A stretch of 32,564 bases of DNA from Chara braunii (GCA_003427395.1 BFEA01000207.1:1868814-1901377); one strand, 5' to 3'. Counted from the first letter of the stretch, positions 20,390-32,529 are shown. The notes: a model not told the origin generated them from the sequence alone. Numbers and translations: made by a program.

Positions 20390-20391
<2 letters not shown>
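20354..20391. other. Nextera mate-pair junction adapter (assembly artefact)
   Basis: CTGTCTCTTATACACATCT (20354-20372) is followed directly by its exact reverse complement (20373-20391). These are two Tn5 mosaic ends joined head to head, the junction left by Nextera mate-pair circularisation. It sits inside a CT run, where read overlap is ambiguous. It encodes the database artefact peptide S-Y-T-H-L-D-V-Y-K-R-Q. It is not part of the organism. Confidence 0.98.

Positions 20392-20434
<43 letters not shown>
20392..20434. repeat. (CT)n run 3, right of the adapter
   Basis: Continuation of the CT run after the adapter, ending at repeat unit C. Confidence 0.95.
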
Positions 20435-20437
<3 letters not shown>

Positions 20438-20618
20438 CACACTCACGCACACGAAACATATGCAATTAGGGAACCAGGAAACACGACGCTGTCAAAGGAA
20501 GAATGCCCCTTGCATGATGACAACTGAGCACGGAATCTCGAACTTTTACGAAAGCTTACAGACACATGTATCAATAGTTTTTTCCACCTCCCTGGCGCCC
20601 AGCGCCCAACCTGTGACC

Positions 20619-22054
20619 ATATGGATCGACAAGGTACCCGGTTAACGTGAGCGGCGACAATTGAAGGACGTCCGGTCGTTGACCCTGTAATCCTTTAGCG
20701 GGAGTTGCTGCACCTTGGGCGTTTGGACTTGAGTTTGCCCGTCCTGAAGCGTGGAACGGACCCCGGACTCCAGGCCCCCTATGCCTCTCGTGCCACCTCA
20801 TTATATTTTGAGCGCTGAAATTACGTGCACGAACCCGTGCTCTCCTCCCTCGCCGTGAGCCGCTCTGAGCGACACTTAGCAAGTGAAACGCTCTTGCACC
20901 AGCCCGAAAATGTTCGCCTCTCCCCCCCCTTCTTCAGTTCTAGGCATCCATCTGCACCCTCTATCTCTTGCGGTGTTCTCCTCCTGTCGTCCACCCTCCC
21001 TCGTCGTGCTCTGCTCTCAAGGCCACTCTTGGTCGTGTTCGTCCCCCTTCTCCACTACGTGCGCCCCGGTTATGGACCCACGGTGGCCGTCGGTCGCTGG
21101 TCCGGGGCTGTCTCCCTCCTCCTTCCTCTCTCTCTCCCTCTCCGTCAGCCACGAACGCCGTCTCGAGAGCACCGGGCACTTCTGTGTGCGTTCGGTTCCC
21201 TCGTGCGCGCCCCTCTCGACCTGATTCTCCTCTCTTTATACTTCCCATCCCTTCTGATTCCTGCCTCCGTCGATCCACCCTCTTCTTGCTTCGGCCAATC
21301 ACACATTTTTATCTTTCCCTCCCCATTAGTTTCAATGATTCTCTCCAAATTTTCAATCTCCCGCCACGCTTTATTAGTACAACAACCTCCTACCGATTTT
21401 TTTTCTTTACAGCTTCATTTTTGGGATTGCCAATTAGCCTCTCTTACTCCTTCTTGCTCTTTTTCGATCTGGCGAACTTCGGATCTCTCTTCCGCTGGTT
21501 GGTACTGGTGACGATTTTGCTTCCGTTCTTAACAGTTATGAAGAACCGCCTGTGTGAGCGCTACCCCAGCGCGTGCTCTGTCGCTCCCCAACCGTCTCCC
21601 CCATTTTCCCGATCTCTCTCTAGTCCACGTGTTCCGTCGGCCCCCCCCTCTTTCCCTCTCCTCTTTCGATCCCTCTTCTCCTCCATTCATCTATCCCATG
21701 TTTTGCACGATTCGTGGCTGATCAACTCGTCTCACTTCAGCCTGCTCTAGGTCGAACTTGACCCCTGGCGATTGAGGTTAGATCTTGGCTAGGTCGTGCC
21801 CGTTGCACAGTGCTACCCAATTGCGGCCCCGATCCGTGTTCAAATCGGTCCCCCCTTTCCTCAACTGGTCTCTCAGACTCTCCCTTCCTCCATCTCTCAG
21901 TCCTTAGACTGAGTTCCCTAGCCTGTACGAGGTCACCTCCCCGCTGTGTCGTTTCAGTTGCCGACCTTGTCGACAATTATCAAGAAGATCCTTGCTTGGT
22001 CATCCAAGTAGAGTGGCGTGATGAGGCGACCGGCCACTTGTGTGTGTGTGTGTG
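20619..22054. other. Pyrimidine-rich unassigned region ending in a GT microsatellite
   Basis: From about 20820 to 21740 the plus strand is strongly C/T-rich, which removes stop codons and leaves long overlapping open frames in more than one frame. None contains a recognisable domain. The (GT)n run at 22039-22054 lies immediately beside the T tail of the next LINE. I see no gene. Confidence 0.5.
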
Positions 22055-23860
22055 TTTTTTTTTTTCCTTAGAATAAAATGTTTAAGAAAGGCAAGGAAGA
22101 TGGGACCTGCCAGCATTGATTGCCCTACAAATCGGGGGATTGACTGAGCAGGCCTGTAAAGTGTTCCGTAGTGTAGTCCTTTTATAAACATGGAGTATTG
22201 TGTATCTCTTCACCCTCGGAGGAGGGCGTCAGATGAACGTTCCAGAGCTGATACTATTCGTTGACTACCTCCATACCCTGCCCTATGTTTCAGGCTGCTC
22301 AGGCTATCCTTAGCGTGGTCCTCCCCAAGGGGATCCAGGGAGGAGTTCCGCGTTCGGGCATTGATACAGAAAAAGAGGGGATCACAGAGATCAGATATCA
22401 CATTCAGGGCAGAACCTCTGCCAATGACAGGGCATGGGGCGGGAAGGGGTCTGGGAAGTCCGACGGAGGGTGCAATGGGAACAAGGGCTCTATGTTAGTC
22501 CAGTCTTTAAAAACTAGTCGATAGTCTCTTATTTCTTCCAAGTCACGCATCCCTCTATCTTTGTCACCACTCCATTCTATTTTTGCAATTCATCCTTCTC
22601 TTTCCCCTCCTACCCAGTCTGTGCAAAATGTCGTAATCCGTCTCCTGACATCTCCAATTTGTCTGAGGAGAGCTAAATGTGTTTTTGTGTCCAACCATCT
22701 ACGTCTGATTTCAAGATGTATTTGCTGTTGGATTTGTTTTGTGATCTCTGCCCCCTCCACCCTTACCTTCTCCATGGCCAGGGTGCATCTCTGCCACCAG
22801 AGCGCCCATATTACCGCCCTCCTTCCAAGTCTGTACATATTCTCTACGAAGGTCGTGGTTGTTCCTGCCAAAACCCAGTGCCCAGTCAGTATGGTTTGCC
22901 ATGTCTAGGGCCTGGGAGTGTCTGGTTCCATTTTACGCCATATACGGTCCCACCCTCTCCATGTGAATTGGGCAATCGGGCATTGCATGAAAATATGTTC
23001 AATGGTTTTTGCCTTCTTGTGGGAGGTGAAGAAACTCTGATACCGCTGGCACCATGGGAGCAATATGCCTCTTTGTTTGAGGTTTGTTCGGTCAGTTAAC
23101 CAGTCGTTGGTTGGCAGACAGCGGTGGGCTATCTGCCACTGAAGGGAGGTGATTTTCATGGGCTTGCATTTTTGTTCCTTGAACCATTGGATTGGTGACA
23201 GGAGGGAGCGGTCCACGTTCAAGTGTCTGGCCCATCCATCGTTGATTATATCCCTTAGATAGTGCTTAGGTCTAAGCATTTTGTAGGCTGATTTAACCGT
23301 TAGTTGGTGCAGGCTAATATGACTTCTCTTGGGGGCTTCCTTCTTTTTGAGAGGTTGTCACGTCCATTCCACCGGGTCCAAAGGCAAGGCCTAGATTGGT
23401 TTGTCTAGCTGGAATGTCACCCTTTGTCATTTCTCTTCTATAACTCTCATGCGGTGCACTGATGTTCTATCTCTCCATTCGAAGGGAGCTCCGCTTTCTT
23501 GAAGGGTGCCTGTTCTGGACTGCCCCTCTTTCCGTGGTGATTATCTCGAGGTTGAACTCTCAGTACGACCATGTCGTGTCGTCCATACCGAAAACGATCC
23601 CCCCCCAGCCATTTGTGGTAACCCACCAGCAGACCCGAATCAATTGCCCTAGGGCCTTATCACGCAGACCGATTCCATCACTCCGCAGCATTTACACCGC
23701 ATTACGGCTGTTCACCTTGCCGCTTGCCAGCACCCAGGGCGAAGCCCTTTACTCGTCCTTGCATACCACAGTCCCTTACCCAGACCCGATCAAGGTTTCG
23801 CCGTTCATCCGTGGTGACCCAATAGTTGCTCGTAGCCAAGGCATGCGCTCCTTCTAGGCT
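22055..23860 (-). pseudogene. 5'-truncated LINE, ORF2 C-terminal part with zf-RVT and 3' tail
   Basis: Read on the minus strand, this is a second copy of the LINE lineage at 27661-32279. Shared blocks include H-L-N-V-D, Q-W-F-K-E-Q, S-L-Q-W-Q-I-A-H-R-C-L-P-T-N-D-W-L, K-T-I-E-H-I-F-M-Q-C-P, G-R-R-A-V-I-W-A-L-W-W-Q-R-R-C-T-like sequence, and the C-terminal D-W-T-N and F-P-D-P-F-P-P blocks, ending at the stop at 22404-22406. One zinc-ligand Cys is Tyr (W-C-Q-R-Y). The 3' untranslated part is about 338 bp and ends in a poly(A) tail seen as T11 at 22055-22065. Homology is clear up to about 23456 and weak to about 23860. Stops and frameshifts are frequent. Typical of 5' truncation during target-primed integration. 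Confidence 0.85.
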
Positions 23861-24246
23861 TTTTCATTTCCAGACTTTCGCAGCTAGGCCCAACGCTCCC
23901 CACTTTTCCTCCTCCTTGAGTACCGCCCTAACAAAACTTCGACTTTTTCGTACGCGTTCGACCCCGCTTGCAATCGCTGGTTAGGTCAGCCTCCCTGCTC
24001 ATCCAATGTTAGTACGGAGGCCAAGAAACCCCAAGATCCCCCTCAAATTCGTCGGCCACACGCATCCACATATCAGAACTCATGCAAAAACAAGAAAAAC
24101 ATATCAATTCCATTCATGTTCATTAAAAGAGAGTGTTCGGCTGATAGGCAGTCGCCTGACAACTAGCCCACACCGCAATTCTTGTTGACGGGCGAGCTTT
24201 CCCACAGTTGTTTTCCCAACTAGTAACACCTTATTGTTTCTTTTTT

Positions 24247-24520
24247 CTAACTATGATACATAGCTTATGGTACCCTTTTGTATCTCACCTCACGACACAC
24301 ACCTACCTTTCCCACAGCCTTGGCCTTTCCCCTCATCTGATTATAATGCTTAGCTTATGATACGTACTTCCCCTCTCACATCTGACTTCGGTATACCCTC
24401 CCTAGTTGTGAAGCGCTCTCCCTTTTTCGGACTATGGTACATGGTTCCCTCATTTTAAATCGTTTGGACACACCCTTCCTTATGGTGCCCATATGGCACC
24501 ATTCTCTAGCTATGGTACAG
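24247..24520. repeat. Degenerate 80-90-bp repeats ahead of the LINE
   Basis: Motifs of the TATGRTAC type occur at 24252, 24342, 24433 and 24511. The first two are embedded in a longer shared block (CTRAYTATRATRC, then TAGCTTATG and TAC). A perfect 7-bp inverted repeat (TGGTGCC/GGCACCA) lies at 24483-24501. These could be promoter monomers in a LINE 5' leader. The stretch 23861-24246 shows nothing identifiable. Confidence 0.45.
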
Positions 24521-25032
24521 TCTTCTAGCCGAGAAGAACTACACCCGTCTCCTCCTCCGCATCCTCTTCTATCGGCGCTCTCTTCTACGATTCCTCTCTG
24601 CCCTCTCACGTTTTGCTTTCAAGGTTTTTTTCGAGACACCCCTTTGTTCCTTGACCCGACGGTCCTGTATTTGATCCTCATCCTCGTCCTCACCTCTCAG
24701 CCTCTTCCGCCTTCTCGGTGTTTTCAGCAACGTAGGCCTCCGGACTTTGTATCGTTTTTTAGGAGCCTTCGGCGACGACCCTTGCTTCGAGGTCTCGCCC
24801 TTTTCATAGCGGATGGCTCCTTCCGTGGGTATCGTGACCCTTCCCTTCCCTTTTGGGTCCGTCTCAAAAGTTTCTCTCCATTGAAAAAGCCTCAAACGAG
24901 CTCCTGCTAGGGTTTGACTGGGATTATCGATTAAACCAGACCCTGCTAGCAGTTAAAGAATTTTTCCTCATTCAGCCAGTGACACCCACGGTCTTCACGG
25001 TACTAAGTCTGTTTGAATAGGATAAGAGTAAA

Positions 25033-27535
25033 ATGGATGGGTGGAAAAAGCTACGATGGGACCAATCAGACGTTCGTACCTACCCATGGATGCCGAAGAA
25101 GATAGGCCCTGAGGAAAAAAGAGATCAGCTGATGAGGAATTATTACTGGGTGGAGTTGTGCCACATCCCGATAGAAGTTCAGGCAACCTTCATTCATGAC
25201 TTCAGTCAACAATACAAGATAGTGGATTTTATAGATCCACTACCGACATATGTGGCGAAAAGAAATGACTATGTGATGTTGGCGCTGGATCTCCCCAAAG
25301 ATCAGCCCTTCTCCCTCGATGATATCATTCTCTTCAAAATGGGGGGAAGGTTATATCAAATGCATACAGCACATAAATTCAGACCCTGGTGCTATAGATG
25401 CGGGGCCTATGGCCACCTCTCCACAGAAGTGGCCTGCCCACAACATCCTTAGCAGACTGCTGGAAAGGACGGTGCATTGAAGAGAGACCCCCTCCGAGCT
25501 AACAAATGGTTACCTAGTATCCCGGGATACGAGGGTTGGGTATATGTGGATAAAATATCACCTAGTGGCCAACCTGGTGGTTGGATTTGGGAGGGCAGAG
25601 GTGTCCCTAGGAGGTCATCAAGACCACCTGTAGACTGGAAACCTCCAGTTCAACATACATCTTCACGCAATACCCGGTCTCAGCAGCCCATCCAAACAAA
25701 ACCACAAATATCACATGGAAATAAAAGTGGGGGAGAAGGGAGTGGGAGCAAGAATAAACAACCAAGTGAACCAAGTAAAGTTAAAAAAAAATGGTATTCG
25801 CATTGGACCAAATGCGGGTGCCTATATACCAACTGGTAACCGGTTCACCCCATTGAACATTGAGGGGGGAGGGGAGGATGAAGGAAAAAAAGAATCAAAA
25901 GGGCAAGAGCCAACAAAATCTGGCCAACACGAAAAATTGGATCAAGAAAAAGGACGCAACAAAGGCAAAGAGAAAATTGGGGACATGGAAGTTCTTCTGG
26001 GTGCTTCTTTTGACCATTCAAATGCAGAGCCAGATCTGGAACCAATGGACATCGACCCACTGAAGGAGATCTTTGATCCACAACCAATGGAAATAGAACC
26101 AGTCCCGAGCGTTCCCCCTCCCCCAGACAGGAGCACTAACGCGGATTCAGAGCAAACACGAACAAAAGAAAGTGCTGCAGACCTCAAGAATGTAGCAGAA
26201 TGGCTACTCGAAAGTCTCAAGTTAAAGTTTCAAGGTCGTTCAGAGGAATTTTGGGACATCACATATGTGCAGTTGGTCTCTCTATTAGAGACCAGTCCAA
26301 GTCTCCGAACAACATTGGATAAAGGTCTATCACGGGAGGTAAGTTGGCAACAGATGTGTCACCGTTTGCTGCCCATAGTGTCAGTGAGATTCCAACCCCC
26401 AAGAGATCAGGCCCTGACAGAGCTGGACAACACGCAAGCCTCAGGTTCAATAATTCCACTGGGGAGTGCTCAATACAACACAGATCTGGGAGAAAGCGAT
26501 ACCATCTCAATTGTAACAAACATGGAATCACAAGAAATAGGGTCATGTTTTGCAGAACAGGGATCTCAGATTACACAGACAGAGAAGCAGCACACACAAC
26601 AAACTGATATGGATCAAATCCAAGGAGACTTGGGATTGGATGGTGGGATAAAAGACTCAAATAAGGGCAAGAGAATAGGGGAAGGGGACGAGGATCTGAA
26701 CAGGGACCTTACAGAAGAAGATGGACCTCCACGTTGTGAAAGCAAAAGAAGGAAAACCCATCAGCTCAAACAAGTGATATCTGAACTAACAGGGGAGAGT
26801 AAGTTTTTATTGCTTACCCATTTGGTAGAGATCATAAGTAAGGAGCAACAAGAGTTAGCAATAGAAGAGAGGTTGCAGGTAATGGGAACAGAAGAAAAAG
26901 AAGAACCCCCTGTTGATCCGCCAGATGAAGTTATCCCAGAAGGAATAGAGGAACATACGCAGACAATACTTTATAAGGAGCTCACCGAAAAACCCCCTAT
27001 CCCCCTAGCAAATCAACCTAATGAAGATGAAAATATAAATACACTGACAAGATCCTCGCAGCCACAACATTCTCTTCCTCTCATATCTTCTTTTGAGGGT
27101 GCGCTGACTAGCAAGAGACAAAAGCTACATTTGCTGGTGGCAGGAGGGCATGCGGATCTTGCCCTATCTAAACCTGGTGTGCTAATCCTACCAGTTAGAT
27201 TGAAAAGAGGCGTTTGGGAGGTAGGTTTGTCAGAACCAATAGGTTCAAACCATGGAGAGGTAACAGTACATGGAGCCCCAGTAGGCCCGCTCTCGTCCCT
27301 ACTTGGAAAGATGTCAGGAGAAGCACGATTCAAAGCTGAAATTATTAAAATTATTCAAACGCAACTCCCGCCTAGGGGTACTTCTGTGCTCATCCTATCC
27401 TCTGACACCTATAGGATATCAACTAAGGATGTGTTCCTCAGATACGAACACTCTCAAGCAGTTAACTTACGATGGTTCACTCAAGACACGCTAACAGAGC
27501 TCCAGCAAATGAAGGTCAAGGCCGACAGAAATTGA
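25033..27535 (+). pseudogene. LINE ORF1 (DUF4283-like region, CCHC zinc knuckle), disrupted
   Basis: The start at 25033 is an ATG giving M-D-G-W-K-K-L-R-W-D. Residues about 35-110 resemble the RNA-binding region before plant LINE zinc knuckles, with a V-E-L-C-H-I-P core. They are followed by a knuckle C-Y-R-C-x4-H-x6-C at about 25390-25437, whose last spacing is six rather than the usual four. A TAG at 25450 interrupts the frame, which then continues to an A9 run at 25783-25791. There the sense frame shifts by one base into the frame that ends with TGA at 27533. The distal part is hydrophilic, rich in Glu, Gln and Pro, then basic (K-R-R-K-T), and ends in a more folded-looking segment with T-S-V-L-I-L-S-S-D-T-Y. 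ORF1 proteins bind the element RNA in the RNP. It lies 125 bp ahead of ORF2. Confidence 0.85.
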
Positions 27536-27660
27536 CTCCACGATTCTGCTCTCCCGCCTTCTAAAGAATGGACAGAGCCTACTTGGCCAAGGTGGTAAGC
27601 TGGAATCAGGTCATTGGCTGACCTTGTAAGCCATTTCAATCATAACTGGTTTATTGAATT

Positions 27661-30600
27661 ATGTTAACAATGGAGGGTCCAAATGTGTTGGACGTGCTAT
27701 ACAATAAGAATAAAGACTAGAAACTCTTAAAAAGAGCTACAGATCTAGACCTTCGATCACTAAATGTAAATGGTTTAGCATCGGCCAAACAACAAAAAAG
27801 GCAAGCGATCTACGAGCAACTAAGAGGAGTGGAAGGTAAGGAATTGTCTGATGCCATCTATATTCAGGAAACACACTTGATGGATAACGCAGACCACAAC
27901 CACACCCACAAACAGATTTGGCCCCATCAGGCCTTCAGAGCACACGCGCCCAGACCAGGGAGCGCAGAAGTAGCAATATGGCTTCCCCCCGACTCAAGGA
28001 TTGACCCCCTCTACTGGGAAGCAGATAAGGAAGAAGGAAGATGGGTATTTCTCCTGGCTATGCTGAAAATAGAAGTAGTGACAATCTTGTGTGTTTACGG
28101 TCCCAATGAGATAGGAGACAGAGGCCGTTTCTTTGAATCCCTAAAGAGTCGCCTTCCCGCCGGTATTCCAGTAGTGATGGCAGGAGACTTCAATGCAGCA
28201 CCAAATAAACAAATGGACCGGTGGCAGCTCCCCTTCCCCTGTCCACAATACATGGAGAGAGACGAACAAATAATTGAAGGATTATGTCAATCTCTCAACC
28301 TTTTTTATGCTTACAGACGTTTGTTCCCTACAAAACGCAAGTTCACATGTTTCAGGAAAAGCCTAACAAGTAAAGCATCAAAATCTCGCATAGATCTCAT
28401 ACTTTTATCAGAGGAACTAGAAGGCGCCCTTCAAATAGCAGAGATCTTCCTTCGAAGTATTTTCCCTGGCTTTGATCATGCAATGACAACAGTATTGCTT
28501 TCTTTCAGAAAAAAGTCAGATCAAGGTAAATGTTTCTATAAATTAAGTACTTCCCTATTGAGCATCGATCGATTCAAAGTATACTTACTAGATGTTTGGT
28601 CCTTCTGGAGAGAGCAAGTGTAAAAAATTAAGGATGATATAAGATGGTTCAACAACGACCTGATATTTTGGGGACGTAAATGCAATGAATACTCAAAATT
28701 GCTGGCAGAGCAACGTCATCTAGAGGAAATAAATTTACAAAAACAACTCCAACAACTTCAAAAACAAAAAGAGGATTTAGTGAATGAACTTCATCTAACC
28801 GAGATCACCAAAAGAATCAGCGAAGTGGAGGCCAAACTACTAAAGTACATGGAATATCGGTGGCAAGGGATCAGAATCAGAAGCAAGTTAAAGGGACATA
28901 ACACGGAGGGGATGATGGATGCGAGATTTTTTGCCACGGCAAAGGCCAAAGCTGGAAGAACCATCATTGAAGTCTTTACAGACCCCCAAGGAAACCATCA
29001 CTCTCTAGTCACATTTAGAGCGGCATGTACAAAAATAGCAAGGGACTTCTATAAGACCCTCTTTACATCAGATTGTAAATATCAACCGCGGGAACAAAGA
29101 CCAAAAGAGGTAGAAGTTTTTCTTGAACCAATTACAAAAACCTTAAAAGACCAGCAGAAAAAAATGCTAGAAAACCCTCTTACAAAGGAGGAAATATGGT
29201 TTGCACTTATGATGATGAAGAATGAGAAAACCCCAGGTATTGATGGTCTTCCAAAAGAATTCTGGGAAGTCATGTGGGATTTCCTTGCTCAGGATCTAAT
29301 GGATTTCTATCATGCAGTATGGACCTCAGACACAATGGGGGAAATAGTTGGACAAGGGGTACTAACTCTATTATACAAAAAGGGAGACAAAGCAAACATC
29401 CGTAATTACAGACCAATTACTTTCCTAACGGTAGTTTACAAACAGACAGTCAAAGCTCTTGCAAACCGGGTACTGAAAGTCGTTATGGATATCATTCATC
29501 CTACTCAAACGGGTTTCATTGAAGGTAGAGACATTCAAGATAATATTCTACTAGTAAATGAGTTAGTCAAACTCTCTAGACAATCTAAGCACAATGCAGC
29601 CTTCATTTTCATAGATTTCGAAAAAGCCTATGATCATGTTGACTGGTTCTTCTTAGATAAATGTCTAGAAAAGTTCAATTTCGGTCCTTGCTTCAGACGA
29701 TGGATCGAGATTCTACATTCGAACGCTACAACGAGGGTAATGATAAATGAAAATTTGGCTCCACCTATTGAATTGGAACGTTCTGTGAGACAGGGAGATC
29801 CCATCGCCCCTTTTCTTTTTGTCATAATGATGGAAGCCTTGGCGGCCAATGTAAGATGTAATAAAGACATTAAGCGTATCCAAGTCAGCAACATCCCAGA
29901 AGAAGCTATACCGGTTTGTTCATTGTTTGCAGATGATTTATCCTTGATGGTTGAAGCCTCGTACGATAATTTGCTAGCAATCAAGAGACTGATGGATAAA
30001 TTATGCTCCCTATCTGATATGAAGATCAATTGGGGTACAAAAACACAAGGGTGGTGGATTCACCATCAGGGAGTAAGACCTCTTGAATACCCAAATATCA
30101 ATTGGTTGACAGCAGAAACCCCAATCAGAGTTTTAGGGATCTCACTCTCAGCAAAGGGTAAACCAACAGGGAATAATGAATGGATATCCAAACCTGCTCT
30201 GGCAAAACTGGAACTGTGGAAGGATAAAAGGATCTCTATTATAGGACGCTCACTGGTCATAAATAATGTTATTTTGGCGTCTGTTTGGTATAAGTCTGCA
30301 ATATGGGCTATGGACAAATCAGCATTTAAACATCTGAAAAAACAAATAAGTTAAATAACACCCTACCTATGGAGAAAAAATCATGAATTCCAAAATGTCA
30401 TAAGTAGAGTTGCCTGGCAAGGAGTTATTCAGCCTAAAGCGAGGGGAGGGTTAGGAATCTTAGATCCCTCCACCCAGATCATGACACTCTCAATCTAATG
30501 GGTTAAACGACTACTATTCGACCCAGAGACTCCTTGGTTAGCCCTAGCTGAAGAACAGATCGCAAGACTGGAACCTGAAGTACCAGAAGGGACACATTTC

Positions 30601-32279
30601 GTGATGTGGCTAGAAAATCGTTACTGGTCCATTCCAAGAGGTGGAGCACAGCTCCCAAACCAGTCAATGAAACCTCATCGGCATGCCACAAGAATTGACA
30701 TTAAAAATGACTCTTTCTGGCCAGACCTGCTCAAGACTTGGAGCAAACTACCCCTACCAGGTAAAATCTCTCCAAACCGATGGGAAGAGGTCTGTCAACA
30801 GCCCCTCTTTAATAACAGGTGGCTGACTGACTCATAAGGAAGGATGTTTCATTGTATGGATTCCCCATGGAGGGGCTGGGTTAAAAATGGGATCCTAAGG
30901 ATTAGAGATATCTGGAACCCAGAGACTCGAGACTGGTACTCCCTCTCAGATCTCTTGTCATGCTTGCGCTATTGCAGGAAGACAGAAAACGCACTAGAGA
31001 CAATCATTGATGCTGTCCCAATAGAATGGATAAGGATTCTAAGAAAAGGACCCCAACTCAAAGAAAGTGATTGGGTGGGTATCCAAGGAAACACCCAACA
31101 AATAGGAAACGTGGTAATAGTGAATGAAGAGAGATCAGTTTACTCTCCTTGTTCTCAATTGATCAGAAAAAATGAATAAAGGAAAGTAGTACTAAGGAAA
31201 CCAAGTGAGTCAATGCCGATCAAGTATTTAGGGTCAGAGTTTTGAGAGATAAAGATCACTGGCTTGCCTTCAAACCATTATGTGCAATACAAAATTTGGC
31301 TATAGATCCAATTTCTTGGGCATGGACGGTCCCTTTGGGGGAACGTAGCGAGTCTACTCGTAATATCCACTCCATGACAGTCAGATCAACTGACCGATTG
31401 TTGAGACCAAGATTGAATCTAAAGGATCGAGTGAAAACCAGATGGATGGGACATCTGAATGTAAGCAAGGAAGATATAAGACATGTTAAGTGGTTCAAAA
31501 CTATTAAGATAAAACCGACAAAAATTGCCTCTTTACAGTGGCAAATTGAACATCGTTGCCTTCCCACGAATGATTGGCTAATAGATAGGACTTCATTGGA
31601 AGAGAAGGGCATTGCCTTACCTTGGTGTAAGCTATGCTTCTCTGCATTCTCACCAAGGACCATTCCGAAAACCATTGAGCACATCTTCCTTCAATGCCCA
31701 GGTGCAGTTTGGCTATGGCGATGGTGGGATAGAATTTGGAGTTCTCTAGAAACCTCACTGAACTGGCCGTGGGACTGGAGAGCTCTGTTATGTGAGACAT
31801 GGTCTCCAAAGGAACTAGATGAATTCTCTCATAATTTATTTATAACCGGCAGAAGAGCCATCCTATGGGCCCTTTGGCAACGTCGTTGTACGTTTGAAAT
31901 GGAGGGAGCAAGGCTGGATGGTCCAGAGTTTACTGAGGGAATCAAACTACAGGGACAAACTGTTATTACTGCTCAATGGGACAAAAAAAAAAAAAAATCA
32001 AATTCCTGTCAAACAAAAAAGAAATCCAACATCACATTCAACTATTCAGTGGCGCTTGGCTAGGGGGGGCTCAGGGTGGAGATTGGGCGGATCAAAGAAA
32101 GTGGGGTCAGAAGAGAAGATACAGGAGGACAAAAGAAGGAAGTTCAAAGAGACTACAGCCTGTCATTCCATGATTGGACAAACGTGGACCCAACAGTACC
32201 TCTTCAACCGCTTTCAGAGTTCCCTGATCCTTTCCCCCCATCCTCACCATCCCTGGTCCCCATGAGTTGGTTTGGCTGA
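27661..32279 (+). pseudogene. LINE ORF2 (AP-like endonuclease, RT, zf-RVT), disrupted
   Basis: ATGs at 27661 and 27670 precede an in-frame TAG at 27718, after which the endonuclease continues: N-V-N-G-L (27763), Q-E-T-H with Glu at 27868, G-D-F-N-A (Asp 28186, Asn 28192), S-R-I-D (28393) and F-D-H (28471-28479), where Phe replaces the usual Ser. TAA at 28621 separates it from a coiled-coil-like Gln/Lys/Glu/Leu linker and the RT. The RT has D-F-E-K-A-Y-D-H-V-D-W (Asp 29614), R-Q-G-D-P and intact F-A-D-D (29926-29937). Further TAA codons lie at 30352, 30496, 30835 and 31177. A frame change occurs between 31178 and 31245. Then comes zf-RVT with W-C-K-L-C and E-H-I-F-L-Q-C-P, a TAG at 32061, and a C-terminal tail with D-W-T-N and F-P-D-P-F-P-P ending at 32279. 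There is no RNase H domain. The enzyme nicks target DNA and copies the RNA in place. Confidence 0.92.
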
Positions 32280-32529
32280 GTATGAGGAGGAATTGGCTTT
32301 GGTATTCTGCAATCAGCTAGGTGACACTGTCTGTTCTGGCGGCCATACAAGGCTGAAGAGGCTGATCTTTCACGATCCTCAGTTTCTCAAATTTTCTTGA
32401 AAAAGATGATGTATAAGGGACGCTGGACCCGGTTTCCAGCAGGTGCAGCTCCCCACTAATAGAATAGAGCCAATAGGTGGCCTGCTAGGGGTGGGGAACT
32501 TTTTCACCATCCCTAGCAGAACCAGCTGA

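Larger units (their letters stand above)
19650..20618. repeat. Three copies of a roughly 275-bp unit separated by CT runs
   Basis: Unit A (about 19650-19928), unit B (20008-20283) and a shortened unit C (20435-20618) share several blocks. These are ACGCACACGAAACAT, GTCAAAGGAAGAATG with CCCCTTGCATG, TTTTACGAAAGCTTACA, ATGTATCAATAG, CACCTCCCTGGCGCCCAGC and, in A and B, TTCTTCTATAGC just before the CT run. Unit C ends at CTGTGACC. The CT runs lie at the unit joints, so the true period is about 355 bp or more. Confidence 0.9.

Noticed and set aside
20062-20469. 135-codon open frame across the CT runs
   Set aside because: It reads through microsatellite and the Nextera junction adapter, so it is an artefact.
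20825-21750. Long open frames of 228 and 260 codons on the plus strand
   Set aside because: They overlap in different frames inside C/T-rich sequence that lacks stop codons. The translations are Ser/Pro/Leu-rich low complexity with no domain.
24569-24895. Minus-strand 108-codon basic open frame
   Set aside because: It is antisense to the pyrimidine-rich LINE leader. The Arg/Lys/Glu bias comes from base composition and no family was recognised.
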